From Betaproteobacteria bacterium (lineage in GTDB: Bacteria > Pseudomonadota > Gammaproteobacteria > Burkholderiales > Casimicrobiaceae), in contig JADIZG010000034.1 in the NCBI GenBank assembly GCA_016704895.1, forward strand, positions 1 to 27,763: a stretch of 27,763 nucleotides of DNA, written 5' to 3'. The notes under the pieces are model-generated. The model searched no databases. It worked only from the letters and a program-made list of their open reading frames with translations, and was not told where the DNA came from. Positions 7,836 through 15,314 of this stretch are shown here, piece after piece. Within the stretch, counting starts at the first letter, position 1. Each line of letters begins with the position of its first letter. The position numbers were made by a program, and so were the translations under genes.

Positions 7836-8326
7836 TGCCGGCGACCTCGGGCGGCGGCGTGCGCTACGCGCGCGCGCAGTTCGGCACGACGATGGCGGTG
7901 GCCACGGTCATCGGCTCGCTGCTCGCGGCCTGGGTCACGGCGACCGTGTCGCTCGCGACGCTGGAGGCGGTCCCGTGGCTCCCGTGGGCGCTCTACGGCG
8001 TGCTGGCGCTCGCGTTCCTGCTCTTCGGCTGGATGCGCGTCGTCGTCGACGACCGCGTGGTCCGGGCAGTGATGGGTGTCGGGATCGTCCGCAAGTCGGT
8101 CGAGATCGCGGACATCCGGAAAGCGGACATCGTCCGCACCCGCGTCCTGTGGGGCTGGGGCGTCCACTGGACCCCGGCCGGTTGGCTATACAATGTCGCC
8201 GGGCGATGGGCGGTCCGGCTGGAGCTCGGATCGGAGCGGCCGGTCATGATCGGCACCGGCGACGCCCGGGGCCTCCACGACGCGATCGAAGCGGCCCGCG
8301 CCCAGGCCGCCCCACGGAACCCCTGA
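7835..8326 (+). CDS. Small membrane protein with bacterial PH-like domain
   Basis: A 163-residue protein of unknown function. Two hydrophobic segments (about residues 19-42 and 46-66) form a hairpin anchor. After them the sequence resembles the bacterial PH-like domains of small membrane proteins: VEIADIRKADIVRTR, then WGWGVHWTPAGWLYNVAG, RWAVRLELG and a final MIGTGDARGLHDAIEAA. The ATG overlaps the hisE stop, and the HIT gene follows 5 bp later, so it belongs to the same transcript. Similar small membrane proteins occur at this place in betaproteobacterial his-tat clusters. No catalytic residues are visible. Confidence 0.8.
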   Translation: MPATSGGGVRYARAQFGTTMAVATVIGSLLAAWVTATVSLATLEAVPWLPWALYGVLALAFLLFGWMRVVVDDRVVRAVMGVGIVRKSVEIADIRKADIVRTRVLWGWGVHWTPAGWLYNVAGRWAVRLELGSERPVMIGTGDARGLHDAIEAARAQAAPRNP

Positions 8327-8331
8327 CCCGA

Positions 8332-8694
8332 ATGCACGACCCGAACTGCCTCTTCTGCAAGATCGTCGCCGGCGAGATCCCGTGCCGGAAGGCGCACGAG
8401 GACGGCGACGTGCTCGCGTTCCACGACATCCGGCCGCTGGCGCCGGTGCACGTGCTCGTCATCCCGAAGAAACACATCGCGACGATGTACGACTGCGCGC
8501 CGGGCGACGAGGCGGTGCTTGGCAGGATGCTCGCGCTCGCGCCGGCGATCGCGCGCGCGCAGGGCGCGAACGACGGGTTCCGGATCATCGTCAACACCGG
8601 CCGCGTCGGCCGGCAGGAAGTGCAGCACATCCACATCCACGTGATCGGCGGGCCGGAATCGCTGGGCCCGATGATCCTGCGCAAGGACCATTGA
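8332..8694 (+). CDS. HIT family protein (HinT-like nucleotide hydrolase)
   Basis: A 120-residue histidine-triad protein of the HinT branch; members hydrolyse adenosine 5'-phosphoramidates and acyl-AMP species in the cytoplasm. The triad is His99, His101 and His103 in VQHIHIHVIGG. Upstream features are CLFCKIVAGEIP with a Cys-x-x-Cys pair (Cys6, Cys9), FHDIRPLAPVHVLVIPKKHI, and GFRIIVNTG. The ATG at 8332 follows the membrane-protein stop by 5 bp. It is the last gene before tatA, whose Shine-Dalgarno sequence overlaps its stop codon. Confidence 0.94.
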   Translation: MHDPNCLFCKIVAGEIPCRKAHEDGDVLAFHDIRPLAPVHVLVIPKKHIATMYDCAPGDEAVLGRMLALAPAIARAQGANDGFRIIVNTGRVGRQEVQHIHIHVIGGPESLGPMILRKDH

Positions 8695-8704
8695 GGAGAA
8701 GGAC

Positions 8705-8959
8705 ATGGGCGGACTCTCGATCTGGCACTGGCTCATCGTGCTGCTTGTCGTCGTGCTGATCTTCGGCACGAAGAAGCTGCGCAACATCGGCCAGGACCTG
8801 GGCGGTGCGGTGAAGGGATTCAAGGACGGGGTGAAGGGCGCGAACGAGGAGGCGGATGCCGCGGCGAACAGCGCTTCCGCCGAGGCTCCCCCGCCGGGAA
8901 AGCTCGGCGGCCAGACGATCGAGGGCGAGGTCCGCAAGGAGACCTCGGCCAAGTCCTGA
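8705..8959 (+). CDS. tatA: Twin-arginine translocase subunit TatA
   Basis: Forms the polymeric pore of the Tat pathway, which exports folded proteins across the inner membrane. The 84 residues have one N-terminal membrane helix (about 6-21), the FGTKKLRNIG hinge, then an amphipathic helix GQDLGGAVKGFKDGVKG and an acidic, disordered tail. A strong AGGAGAAGG (8694-8702) sits just before the ATG. Tat substrates are also in the window: the Rieske protein and the TRAP binding protein carry twin arginines. Confidence 0.95.
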   Translation: MGGLSIWHWLIVLLVVVLIFGTKKLRNIGQDLGGAVKGFKDGVKGANEEADAAANSASAEAPPPGKLGGQTIEGEVRKETSAKS

Positions 8960-9028
8960 TCCCCGGACGGCGCGCCCCCGGCGCGCCGGCTCCGCGCCGC
9001 GGCCCTGCGCCGGCGCGGCGATCCCGCC

Positions 9029-9466
9029 ATGTTCGACATCGGCTTCACCGGAATCGTCGTCATCGCCGTCGTGGCGCTGATCGTCATCGGCCCCGAGCGG
9101 CTGCCGAAGACGGCGCGCACGCTCGGCCACCTGTTCGGGCGGCTGCAGCGCTACGTCAACGACGTGAAGTCCGACATCAGCCGCGAGATGGAGCTCGAGG
9201 AGCTGCGCAAGCTCCAGCAGGAGATGAAGTCCGCGGCGAGCGACCTCGAATCCTCGATGACCGCGGCGGCGAGGGACGTCGAGAGCGGCATGCGCGGCGT
9301 CGAGGCGCAGCTCAACGCGGGCGCGTCCGAGACGCCCGCCCCCGCTCCCGTGCAGGCGGCCGAGTTCGCGGCGCCCGCGTCCGCTCCCTCTCCCGCCGCC
9401 TCGGCCGAGGCGCCCCCGTCCGAGCCCGCGCGGCAGCCGAGCCTGCCCGGCTTCGACAAGATCTGA
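9029..9466 (+). CDS. tatB: Twin-arginine translocase subunit TatB
   Basis: Receives Tat signal peptides together with TatC. The 145 residues start MFDIGFTGIVVIAVVALIVI, then the GPERLPKTART hinge and a long amphipathic/charged helix (YVNDVKSDISREMELEELRK). The C-terminal third is a low-complexity Ala/Pro/Ser stretch. The glutamate at position 8 of E. coli TatB is glycine here; other betaproteobacterial TatB proteins also lack it, so this is not taken as a defect. A 69-bp GC-rich gap separates it from tatA, and tatC follows after 13 bp. Confidence 0.92.
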   Translation: MFDIGFTGIVVIAVVALIVIGPERLPKTARTLGHLFGRLQRYVNDVKSDISREMELEELRKLQQEMKSAASDLESSMTAAARDVESGMRGVEAQLNAGASETPAPAPVQAAEFAAPASAPSPAASAEAPPSEPARQPSLPGFDKI

Positions 9467-9479
9467 GCGCGCCGGACCC

Positions 9480-10235
9480 ATGACCGACACGACCGAGGGC
9501 AGCGCGCAGGAAACGTTCATCTCGCACCTGGTCGAGCTGCGCGACCGGCTGCTGCGCGCGATCATCGCGGTCGTCGTCGTGATGCTGGCGCTGTTCCCGT
9601 GGGCGAAGGACATCTACGCGATCCTCGCGAAGCCGCTGCTGGCGGTGCTGCCGGCGGGCGCGTCGATGATCGCGACCGACGTCACCGGCACGTTCCTCGT
9701 CCCGCTCAAGGTGACCGCGATGGCGGCGTTCGTCATCGCGCTGCCCTACGTGCTGTGGCAGGCGTGGGCGTTCGTCGCGCCCGGCCTCTACCAGCACGAG
9801 AAGCGGCTCGCGCTCCCGGTGATCGTGTCGTCGGTGATCTTCTTCCTCATCGGCATGTCGTTCGCCTACTTCTTCGTGTTCCCGGTCGCGTTCGGCTTCT
9901 TCGCCGGCTACGCGCCGGACGGCGTGCAGATGATGACCGACATCGACAAGTATCTGTCGTTCGTGCTGACGATGTTCATCGCGTTCGGGCTGACCTTCGA
10001 GATGCCGGTCGTCGTGATCGTGCTCGTGCGGCTGCGCATCGTCACGATCGAGAAGCTCCGGGCCGCGCGCTCGTACGTGATCGTCGGCGCGTTCGTCATC
10101 GGCGCGATCTTCACGCCTCCCGACGTGATCTCGCAGCTGATGCTCGCGATCCCGCTGTGGCTGCTCTTCGAGCTGGGGCTCGTGCTGGCGCGCTTCGTCG
10201 GCGCGGGGCCGACGCGCGCCGAAGCCGACGCGTAG
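9480..10235 (+). CDS. tatC: Twin-arginine translocase subunit TatC
   Basis: Six-helix core receptor for twin-arginine signal peptides. The 251 residues begin with the conserved cytoplasmic FISHLVELRDRLLRA (Glu19). After helix 2 comes the first-loop signature WAFVAPGLYQHEKR, with Glu107 matching the conserved signal-peptide-binding glutamate. Later signatures are TFEMPVVVIVLVRLRIV and GAIFTPPDVISQLMLAIPLW. It is the last gene of the plus-strand run. A 94-bp spacer with palindromic repeats follows before the convergent protease gene. Confidence 0.96.
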   Translation: MTDTTEGSAQETFISHLVELRDRLLRAIIAVVVVMLALFPWAKDIYAILAKPLLAVLPAGASMIATDVTGTFLVPLKVTAMAAFVIALPYVLWQAWAFVAPGLYQHEKRLALPVIVSSVIFFLIGMSFAYFFVFPVAFGFFAGYAPDGVQMMTDIDKYLSFVLTMFIAFGLTFEMPVVVIVLVRLRIVTIEKLRAARSYVIVGAFVIGAIFTPPDVISQLMLAIPLWLLFELGLVLARFVGAGPTRAEADA

Positions 10236-10246
10236 GAAGCGGCGCC

Positions 10247-10304
10247 GGGGTCGGCCCCAGGGGCCCGGGGGTCAGACCCCAGGAGCGAACCGGGGTCAGA
10301 CCCC
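10247..10304. repeat. Cluster of GGGGTC/GACCCC palindromes between convergent tatC and protease genes
   Basis: Within 58 bp there are three related palindromic units: GGGGTCGGCCCC (10247-10258), GGGGTCAGACCCC (10268-10280) and a second exact GGGGTCAGACCCC (10292-10304). Each could form a 6-bp GC-rich hairpin. They sit exactly between two converging genes, so they may end transcription from both sides, although no T-run follows. Their near-identity suggests a small dispersed repeat rather than chance. Confidence 0.6.
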
Positions 10305-10329
10305 GATGGGAACCGCGGGTCCTCCCCAA

Positions 10330-11484
10330 CTATTGGACTTTCGGCCGCTTGCCGATCGTCACGTCGACGTCGACCGGCGCGTTCGCCCGCACGACGACGA
10401 GCTTCACCGTCGACCCCGGCTTCAGCTCGGCGATGCGCGCGAGCAGCGTCGGCGTGTCGCGCGTCGGCTTGCCGGCGATCTCGACGACGACGTCGCGCGG
10501 CGCGATCCCCGCGCTGTCGGCCGGGCCGCCGCGCTGAACGCTGCGGATCAGCACGCCGTCGACGCGCTCGAGCGCGAGCGCCCGGGCGACGTCCGCGGTG
10601 AGGTCCTGCGGCTCGACGCCGAGCCAGCCGCGCGTGACCTCGCCGTTCTGGATGATCTGCTCGAGGACCGTGCGGGCGAGCGACACGGGGATCGCGAACC
10701 CGATGCCCATCGAGCCGCCCGACTGCGAGTAGATCGCGCTGTTGACGCCGATCAGGCTGCCGTTCGCGTCGACGAGCGCGCCGCCCGAGTTTCCCGGGTT
10801 GATCGGCGCGTCGGTCTGGATGAAGTCCTCGTAGCGGTTGATCCCGAGCGACGTGCGCCCGAGCGCCGACACGATGCCCGAGGTCACCGTGTGGCCGAAC
10901 CCGTAGGCGTTGCCGATCGCGAGCACCGGGTCGCCCACCTCGACGTGCTCGAGCGAGCCGAACGTGATCGACGGGAGCCCGGCCGCGTCGGCCTTGAGCA
11001 CCGCGAGGTCGCTCTCGGGATCGGTGCCGGTGATGCGCGCCTTGAGGACGCGGCCGTCGGCGAGCACGAGCTGGATGTCGTCGGCGCCGGCGACGACGTG
11101 GTTGCTCGTGAGCACGTAGCCGTCGGGCGAGACGATCACGCCGGAGCCCAGCGAGTTCTGCTTGCGCTGCGGCAGCCGCTCGGCGAGGTCCGGGAAGGCC
11201 TGGCGGAACGCGTTGTCGTCGAGGAGCGAATTGCGGGGGCGGACGTCCTTGACCGTGTAGATGTTGACCACGGCCGGCGTTGCCTTGCGTGCGGCCGCCG
11301 CGAGCGCATGCAGCGAGGGCGAGGCGGGGGGCGCGACCGCGGGAGACTCCTGGGTGAGCACGACCGGCCCGGTGCGCCCGGCGTAGCGCGACAACAGGTC
11401 GGGACGCAGCGTGGCGACGACGAACAGCGCCGCCACGCACAGCGTGCAGGCCTGGGCGAACAGCAGCCAGAAGCGTTTCAGCAA
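10330..11484 (-). CDS. Membrane-anchored trypsin-like serine protease with one PDZ domain (DegQ/DegS-like)
   Basis: Periplasmic quality-control protease of the HtrA family. It starts at a TTG (11482-11484), giving LLKRFWLLFAQA and one N-terminal membrane anchor (about 5-26); related proteins begin MLKRFW, which supports this start over the longer open frame. The catalytic triad is His129 (LTSNHVVAG), Asp159 (TDPESDLAVLK) and Ser233 (INPGNSGGALVD). A single PDZ domain spans about 285-375 (GWLGVEPQDL ... ADSAGIAPRDVVVEI). One PDZ plus an anchor resembles DegS/AlgW more than DegP, but proteins at this petABC-adjacent position are often named DegQ. It is divergent from petABC. A minus-strand TATAAT (11521-11526) lies 36 bp upstream. 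Confidence 0.93.
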   Translation of the reverse strand: MLKRFWLLFAQACTLCVAALFVVATLRPDLLSRYAGRTGPVVLTQESPAVAPPASPSLHALAAAARKATPAVVNIYTVKDVRPRNSLLDDNAFRQAFPDLAERLPQRKQNSLGSGVIVSPDGYVLTSNHVVAGADDIQLVLADGRVLKARITGTDPESDLAVLKADAAGLPSITFGSLEHVEVGDPVLAIGNAYGFGHTVTSGIVSALGRTSLGINRYEDFIQTDAPINPGNSGGALVDANGSLIGVNSAIYSQSGGSMGIGFAIPVSLARTVLEQIIQNGEVTRGWLGVEPQDLTADVARALALERVDGVLIRSVQRGGPADSAGIAPRDVVVEIAGKPTRDTPTLLARIAELKPGSTVKLVVVRANAPVDVDVTIGKRPKVQ

Positions 11485-11520
11485 GGGTCGCTCGCGCTCG
11501 TCGCGGGTCGGGGGACGCGG

Positions 11521-11526
11521 ATTATA
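11521..11526 (-). promoter_or_regulatory. Candidate -10 element for the serine protease gene
   Basis: ATTATA on the plus strand reads TATAAT on the minus strand, a perfect -10 hexamer in very GC-rich DNA, 36 bp upstream of the TTG start at 11484. No clear -35 is seen at 16-18 bp spacing, so it may need an activator or be an extended type. Confidence 0.45.
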
Positions 11527-11622
11527 GCGCCGGGAGGGGCCGGCCCTTCCGCCGGCCGGCCGGATTGTTGCACGCAACCCGATGATCCGCCGGGCTTTTC
11601 CAGGTCCGCCGCCACGGGGAGC

Positions 11623-11652
11623 TTTCGGCGGACGCCCCGAATCCCGTATAAT
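11623..11652 (+). promoter_or_regulatory. petA: Candidate promoter of petABC
   Basis: A perfect TATAAT lies at 11647-11652 in the 293-bp divergent spacer between the protease gene and petA. A weak -35 candidate TTTCGG (11623-11628) is 18 bp upstream. Transcription from here would give a leader of about 118 nt before the petA ATG at 11778. The rest of the spacer shows no gene. Confidence 0.5.
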
Positions 11653-11777
11653 CGACAGGTTTTTGGCGAGCCTCGCGGCCGCTCGTGTCGTTTCGCGCGG
11701 CCGGTCGCACGTCCACCGGCGCGTTCACGGGCAGGTGCGGCCGAGGCTCCTCCCAGCATCCTCCACGCAAGGCGATC

Positions 11778-12368
11778 ATGGCAACCGAAGCAACGGTGGA
11801 CAAGGGGAAGCGACGCTTCCTGATCGGCGCGACCGGCGTCGTGGGCGGAGTCGGTGCGGCCGCGGCAGCCGTGCCGTTCGTGATGTCCTTCTTCCCGAGC
11901 GAGCGCGCGAAAGCGGCCGGCGCCCCGGTCGAGATCGACATCAGCAAGCTCGAGCCGGGCCAGAAGATCGACGTCGAGTGGCGCGGCAAGGTGTGCTGGA
12001 TCGTCCAGCGCACGCCCGACATGCTCGCGACGCTTCCGAAGCTCACCGAGCGCCTCGCCGACGCGGCCTCGGGCCAGGACCAGCAGCCGGCCTACGCGCG
12101 AAACGAGCACCGCTCGATCAAGCCGGGCGTGTGGATCGCCGTCGGCATCTGCACGCACCTCGGCTGTTCGCCGACGTTCCGCAAGGACATCGCGCCCGCG
12201 GACCTGGGTCCCGACTGGCTCGGGGGTTTCTTCTGCCCGTGCCACCAGTCGAAGTTCGACCTCGCCGGCCGCGTCTACAAGAGCATGCCCGCTCCGACCA
12301 ACCTCGTGGTTCCGCCGCACAAGTACCTGTCGGATTCGAAGGTGCTGATCGGCGACGACCGGGCCTGA
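11778..12368 (+). CDS. petA: Ubiquinol-cytochrome c reductase, Rieske iron-sulfur subunit
   Basis: The [2Fe-2S] subunit of the bc1 complex, which takes an electron from ubiquinol at the periplasmic face. The ATG at 11778 is preceded by AAGG and gives 196 residues; the frame is open upstream but has no homologous sequence. The N-terminus carries a twin-arginine signal (Arg12-Arg13-Phe-Leu) and a membrane anchor at about 15-38, so it is a Tat substrate. Cluster ligands are Cys125 and His127 in CTHLGC (with Cys130) and Cys153 and His156 in CPCHQS (with Cys155); Cys130-Cys155 form the usual disulfide. First gene of petABC. Confidence 0.97.
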   Translation: MATEATVDKGKRRFLIGATGVVGGVGAAAAAVPFVMSFFPSERAKAAGAPVEIDISKLEPGQKIDVEWRGKVCWIVQRTPDMLATLPKLTERLADAASGQDQQPAYARNEHRSIKPGVWIAVGICTHLGCSPTFRKDIAPADLGPDWLGGFFCPCHQSKFDLAGRVYKSMPAPTNLVVPPHKYLSDSKVLIGDDRA

Positions 12369-12393
12369 ACGGACGAGAGAGCCAGACACCGCC

Positions 12394-13668
12394 ATGGAAA
12401 AGATGCTCGCCTGGATCGACGCCCGTTTCCCGCTCACCGCGCTGTGGGAATCGCAGTGGGGCAAGTACGTCGCGCCCAAGAATTTCAACTTCTGGTACTA
12501 CTTCGGATCGCTCGCGGCCTTCGTGCTGGTGATCCAGATCGTCACGGGCATCTTCCTGACGATGAACTACAAGCCCGACGCGACCAAGGCGTTCGAGTCG
12601 GTCGAGTACATCATGCGGGACGTCCAGTGGGGATGGCTCATCCGCTACATGCACTCGACCGGGGCGTCGATGTTCTTCATCGTCGTCTACCTGCACATGT
12701 TCCGCGGGCTCATGTACGGCAGCTACCGCAAGCCGCGCGAGCTGGTCTGGATCTTCGGCTGCCTGATCTACCTCGCGCTGATGGCCGAGGCGTTCTTCGG
12801 CTACCTGCTCCCGTGGGGCCAGATGTCCTACTGGGGCGCGCAGGTGATCGTCAACCTGTTCAGCTCGATCCCGCTGATCGGCGAGGACCTCGCGGTCTGG
12901 ATCCGCGGCGACTTCACGATCTCGGACGTGACGCTGAACCGCTTCTTCGCGTTCCACGTCATCGCGCTGCCGCTCGTGCTGCTCGGCCTGGTGATGGCGC
13001 ACCTGATGGCGCTGCACGAGACCGGCTCGAACAACCCCGACGGCGTGCAGATCAAGTACCAGCCGAAGGACCCGGCGACCGGGCTGCCGCTCGACGGCAT
13101 CTACTCGCACCCCTACTACACGGTCAAGGACATCGTCGGCGTCGTCGTCTTCCTCGCGGTGTTCTCGGTGATCGTGTTCTTCATGCCGGAGATGGGCGGC
13201 TACTTCATCGAGGCCAACAACTTCGTTCCGGCCGACCCGCTCAGGACGCCGGTGCACATCGCGCCGGTCTGGTACTTCACGCCGTACTACGCGATGCTGC
13301 GCGCGGTGCCGTCGTACTTCGGCACGCAGGTGTGGGGCGTGATCGTGATGGGCCTCGCGGTGATGGTCTTCTTCGCGGTGCCGTGGCTCGACCGTGGCGC
13401 CGTGCGCTCGGTCCGTTACCGCGGCACGCTCTACAAGACGTGGCTCGCGATCTTCGTCGTGAGCTTCCTCGTCCTGGGCTACCTCGGCGTCGTCCCCATC
13501 ACGATCTGGGGCCAGTTCGGCGAGAGCGTCCCGCTCGTCGGAGGCGTCGACCGGGCGACCGTCGTCGCGCGCGTCTTCACCGCGCTCTACTTCGCGTTCT
13601 TCGTGCTGATGCCCTGGTACACCGCGATCGACAAGACCAAGCCGGAACCGACCCGGGTGACGGGATGA
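12394..13668 (+). CDS. petB: Ubiquinol-cytochrome c reductase, cytochrome b subunit
   Basis: The membrane core of the bc1 complex, holding two b hemes and the quinol/quinone sites. The 424 residues have about eight membrane helices. Heme-ligand histidines are in WLIRYMHSTGASMFFIVVYL (plus the following HMFRG) and in FFAFHVIALP / VMAHLMALHETGSNNPDG. The Qo-site motif is PVWY (APVWYFTPYYAMLRAVP) rather than mitochondrial PEWY; PVWY is usual in beta- and gammaproteobacteria. It follows petA by 25 bp and overlaps the petC start. Confidence 0.97.
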   Translation: MEKMLAWIDARFPLTALWESQWGKYVAPKNFNFWYYFGSLAAFVLVIQIVTGIFLTMNYKPDATKAFESVEYIMRDVQWGWLIRYMHSTGASMFFIVVYLHMFRGLMYGSYRKPRELVWIFGCLIYLALMAEAFFGYLLPWGQMSYWGAQVIVNLFSSIPLIGEDLAVWIRGDFTISDVTLNRFFAFHVIALPLVLLGLVMAHLMALHETGSNNPDGVQIKYQPKDPATGLPLDGIYSHPYYTVKDIVGVVVFLAVFSVIVFFMPEMGGYFIEANNFVPADPLRTPVHIAPVWYFTPYYAMLRAVPSYFGTQVWGVIVMGLAVMVFFAVPWLDRGAVRSVRYRGTLYKTWLAIFVVSFLVLGYLGVVPITIWGQFGESVPLVGGVDRATVVARVFTALYFAFFVLMPWYTAIDKTKPEPTRVTG

Positions 13669-14499
13669 CGGACATGAAGAACTTCCTCTCGCCGCGCGTC
13701 GCCGCGGTCCTCCTCGCCGCGGCCGCGACGTTCCTCGCCGATTTCCGGTCAGTCGCTTGCCTCGAGCGGCCCGGACATCCGGATGGAGCCGGCGCCGGGC
13801 CACCGGCTCGACGACGCGTCGCTGCAGCGCGGTGCGCGCAACTTCGTCAACTATTGCCTGGGCTGCCACAGCGCGCGATTCATGCGCTACAACCGGCTGA
13901 CCGACCTGGGCCTCACCGAGGACCAGATCCGCGACAACCTGATCCTGGGCGACGCGAAGATCGGCGACGTGATGACCACCGCGATGCGGCCTGCCGACGC
14001 GAGGGTGTGGTTCGGCGCGCCGCCACCCGACCTGTCGGTGATCGCTCGCGTGCGCGGGGCGGACTGGCTCTACAACTACTTCCTCGGCTACTACCGCGAT
14101 CCGGGCTCGGCCACCGGCTGGAACAACCTCGTGTTCCCGAACGTCGGCATGCCGCACGTGCTGTGGGAGCTCTCGGGAACGAACCGGCTCGCGACGGCGG
14201 AGTTCGCCGACCACGAGGCCGCGGCGGCGGCGGCGATCGCCAACAAGAGCCTCGCGCTGGTCGAGCCGATCCCGGGAGGCAAGTACGCGGTGCGCACGAT
14301 CGCGAACGAGACGCCGGGATCGATGACCCCCGTCGAGTACCGCGCGTTCGTGGGCGACCTCGTCAACTACCTCGAGTACATGGGGGAGCCGATCCGCAAC
14401 AAGCGGATCAGCCTGGGCATCATCGTGCTGATGTTCCTCGGTGTCCTGTTCTTCTTCGCCTACTGGCTGAAGCGGGAGTACTGGAAGGACGTGCATTAA
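13665..14499 (+). CDS. petC: Ubiquinol-cytochrome c reductase, cytochrome c1 subunit, apparent 1-bp frameshift in the signal peptide
   Basis: Heme c1 subunit of the bc1 complex, taking electrons from the Rieske protein. The mature part is intact in one frame: RGARNFVNYCLGCHSARFMR with the CxxCH heme site, WFGAPPPDLSVIARVRGADW, VFPNVGMPHVLWEL (likely axial Met), and a C-terminal anchor ending YWLKREYWKDVH. The signal peptide (MKNFLSPRVAAVLLAAAATF) lies in another frame starting at ATG 13665 or 13674, overlapping the petB stop. The two join if one T of the TTT at 13742-13744 is removed, giving LADSGQSLASSG across the junction; 835 bp is 278 codons plus one base. As read, only an ATG at 13783 opens the mature frame and would give a protein without export signal. 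A sequence error is likely. Confidence 0.9.
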
Positions 14500-14561
14500 C
14501 GTACGACCGGCCGCGGGCGCGAGACGCCGCGGCGGCCGGGACGGGGGCGCCCACATCGACC

Positions 14562-14593
14562 CCGCCGGACGGCCGGCGGCGTGGCGACGCCGC
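14562..14593. repeat. Two overlapping, mutually exclusive hairpins upstream of sspA
   Basis: CCGCCGG (14562-14568) pairs with CCGGCGG (14573-14579) around a 4-base loop. GCGGCGT (14576-14582) pairs with ACGCCGC (14587-14593), also around a 4-base loop. The two stems share bases 14576-14579, so only one can form at a time. They lie in the 124-bp petC-sspA spacer, just before the sspA ribosome-binding site. This could be an attenuator or terminator, or simply a product of high GC content. Confidence 0.35.
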
Positions 14594-14623
14594 AGGCGCC
14601 CCGCTCCAGGGAGAAGCATTGCC

Positions 14624-15223
14624 ATGATGACCCTCTATTCCGGGACGACCGACCCGTTTTCGCAGCGCTGCCGCATCGTGCTGCACGAGAAGGGGATGGA
14701 CTTCCAGATCATCGACGTCGACCTCGACCACAAGCCCGAAGACCTCGCGGTGATGAACCCGTACAACCAGGTGCCGGTGCTGGTCGAGCGGGACCTCGTG
14801 CTTCACGAGGCGAACATCATCAACGAGTACATCGACGAGCGCTTCCCGCATCCGCAGCTGATGCCCGCCGACCCGGTGATGCGCGCCCGCGCGCGGCTGT
14901 TCCTCCACCGGTTCGAGAAGGAGCTCTTCTGCCACATCGACGCGCTCGAGGGCAACAACCAGAAGAACGCCGAGAAGGCGCGCAACCAGGTCCGCGACGC
15001 GCTGCTGCAGATCGCCCCGGTGTTCACCAAGCACAAGTACATGCTCGGCGACGAGTACTCGATGCTCGACGTGGCGATCACGCCGCTCCTGTGGCGGCTC
15101 GACTACTACGGCGTCACGATGCCCAAGCCGGCGGCGCCGCTGCTCAAGTACGCCGAGCGGCTGTTCGCGCGCCCGGCGTTCTCCGAGGCGCTGACGAGCG
15201 CCGAGCGGGGGATGCGGAAGTAA
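14624..15223 (+). CDS. sspA: Stringent starvation protein A (glutathione S-transferase fold)
   Basis: RNA-polymerase-associated protein of the GST superfamily that alters transcription during starvation and acid stress. The 199 residues show a thioredoxin-like N-terminal domain (MTLYSGTTDPFSQRCRIVLH, then NPYNQVPVLVERDLVLHEAN) and an all-helical C-terminal domain (MLGDEYSMLDVAITPLLWRL). The residue aligned with the GST catalytic position is not the usual Ser/Tyr, as is typical of SspA. AGGGAG at 14608-14613 favours the first of two tandem ATGs. sspB follows, the usual pair, and sits next to petABC as in many betaproteobacteria. Confidence 0.94.
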   Translation: MMTLYSGTTDPFSQRCRIVLHEKGMDFQIIDVDLDHKPEDLAVMNPYNQVPVLVERDLVLHEANIINEYIDERFPHPQLMPADPVMRARARLFLHRFEKELFCHIDALEGNNQKNAEKARNQVRDALLQIAPVFTKHKYMLGDEYSMLDVAITPLLWRLDYYGVTMPKPAAPLLKYAERLFARPAFSEALTSAERGMRK

Positions 15224-15276
15224 CCTCGCCGGGCCGCGTCGGTCCGTCCCGGGTGTGCGCCGTCCGGTCGCGCCCC

Positions 15277-15307
15277 TTGACGGACGGCGACGCCAGCGGT
15301 GTATCCT
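15277..15307 (+). promoter_or_regulatory. sspB: Candidate sspB promoter
   Basis: TTGACG (15277-15282) and TATCCT (15302-15307) form a promoter-like pair with a long 19-bp spacer. Transcription would begin near 15313-15315, at or almost at the sspB ATG (15315), suggesting a leaderless or very short-leader mRNA. No Shine-Dalgarno sequence precedes the ATG. Confidence 0.45.
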
Positions 15308-15314
15308 GCCGCCC

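Noticed and set aside
9029..9060. Loss of Glu8 in TatB as a defect
   Set aside because: Other betaproteobacterial TatB proteins also lack a glutamate there, so it is a lineage feature.
13258..13300. Altered PEWY motif (PVWY) in cytochrome b as unusual
   Set aside because: PVWY is normal in beta- and gammaproteobacterial bc1 complexes.
12118..14625. 835-codon open frame on the minus strand across petB and petC
   Set aside because: It is antisense to well-conserved genes, is rich in Arg/His/Asp/Val like GC-rich shadow frames, and shows no recognisable domain or start signal.
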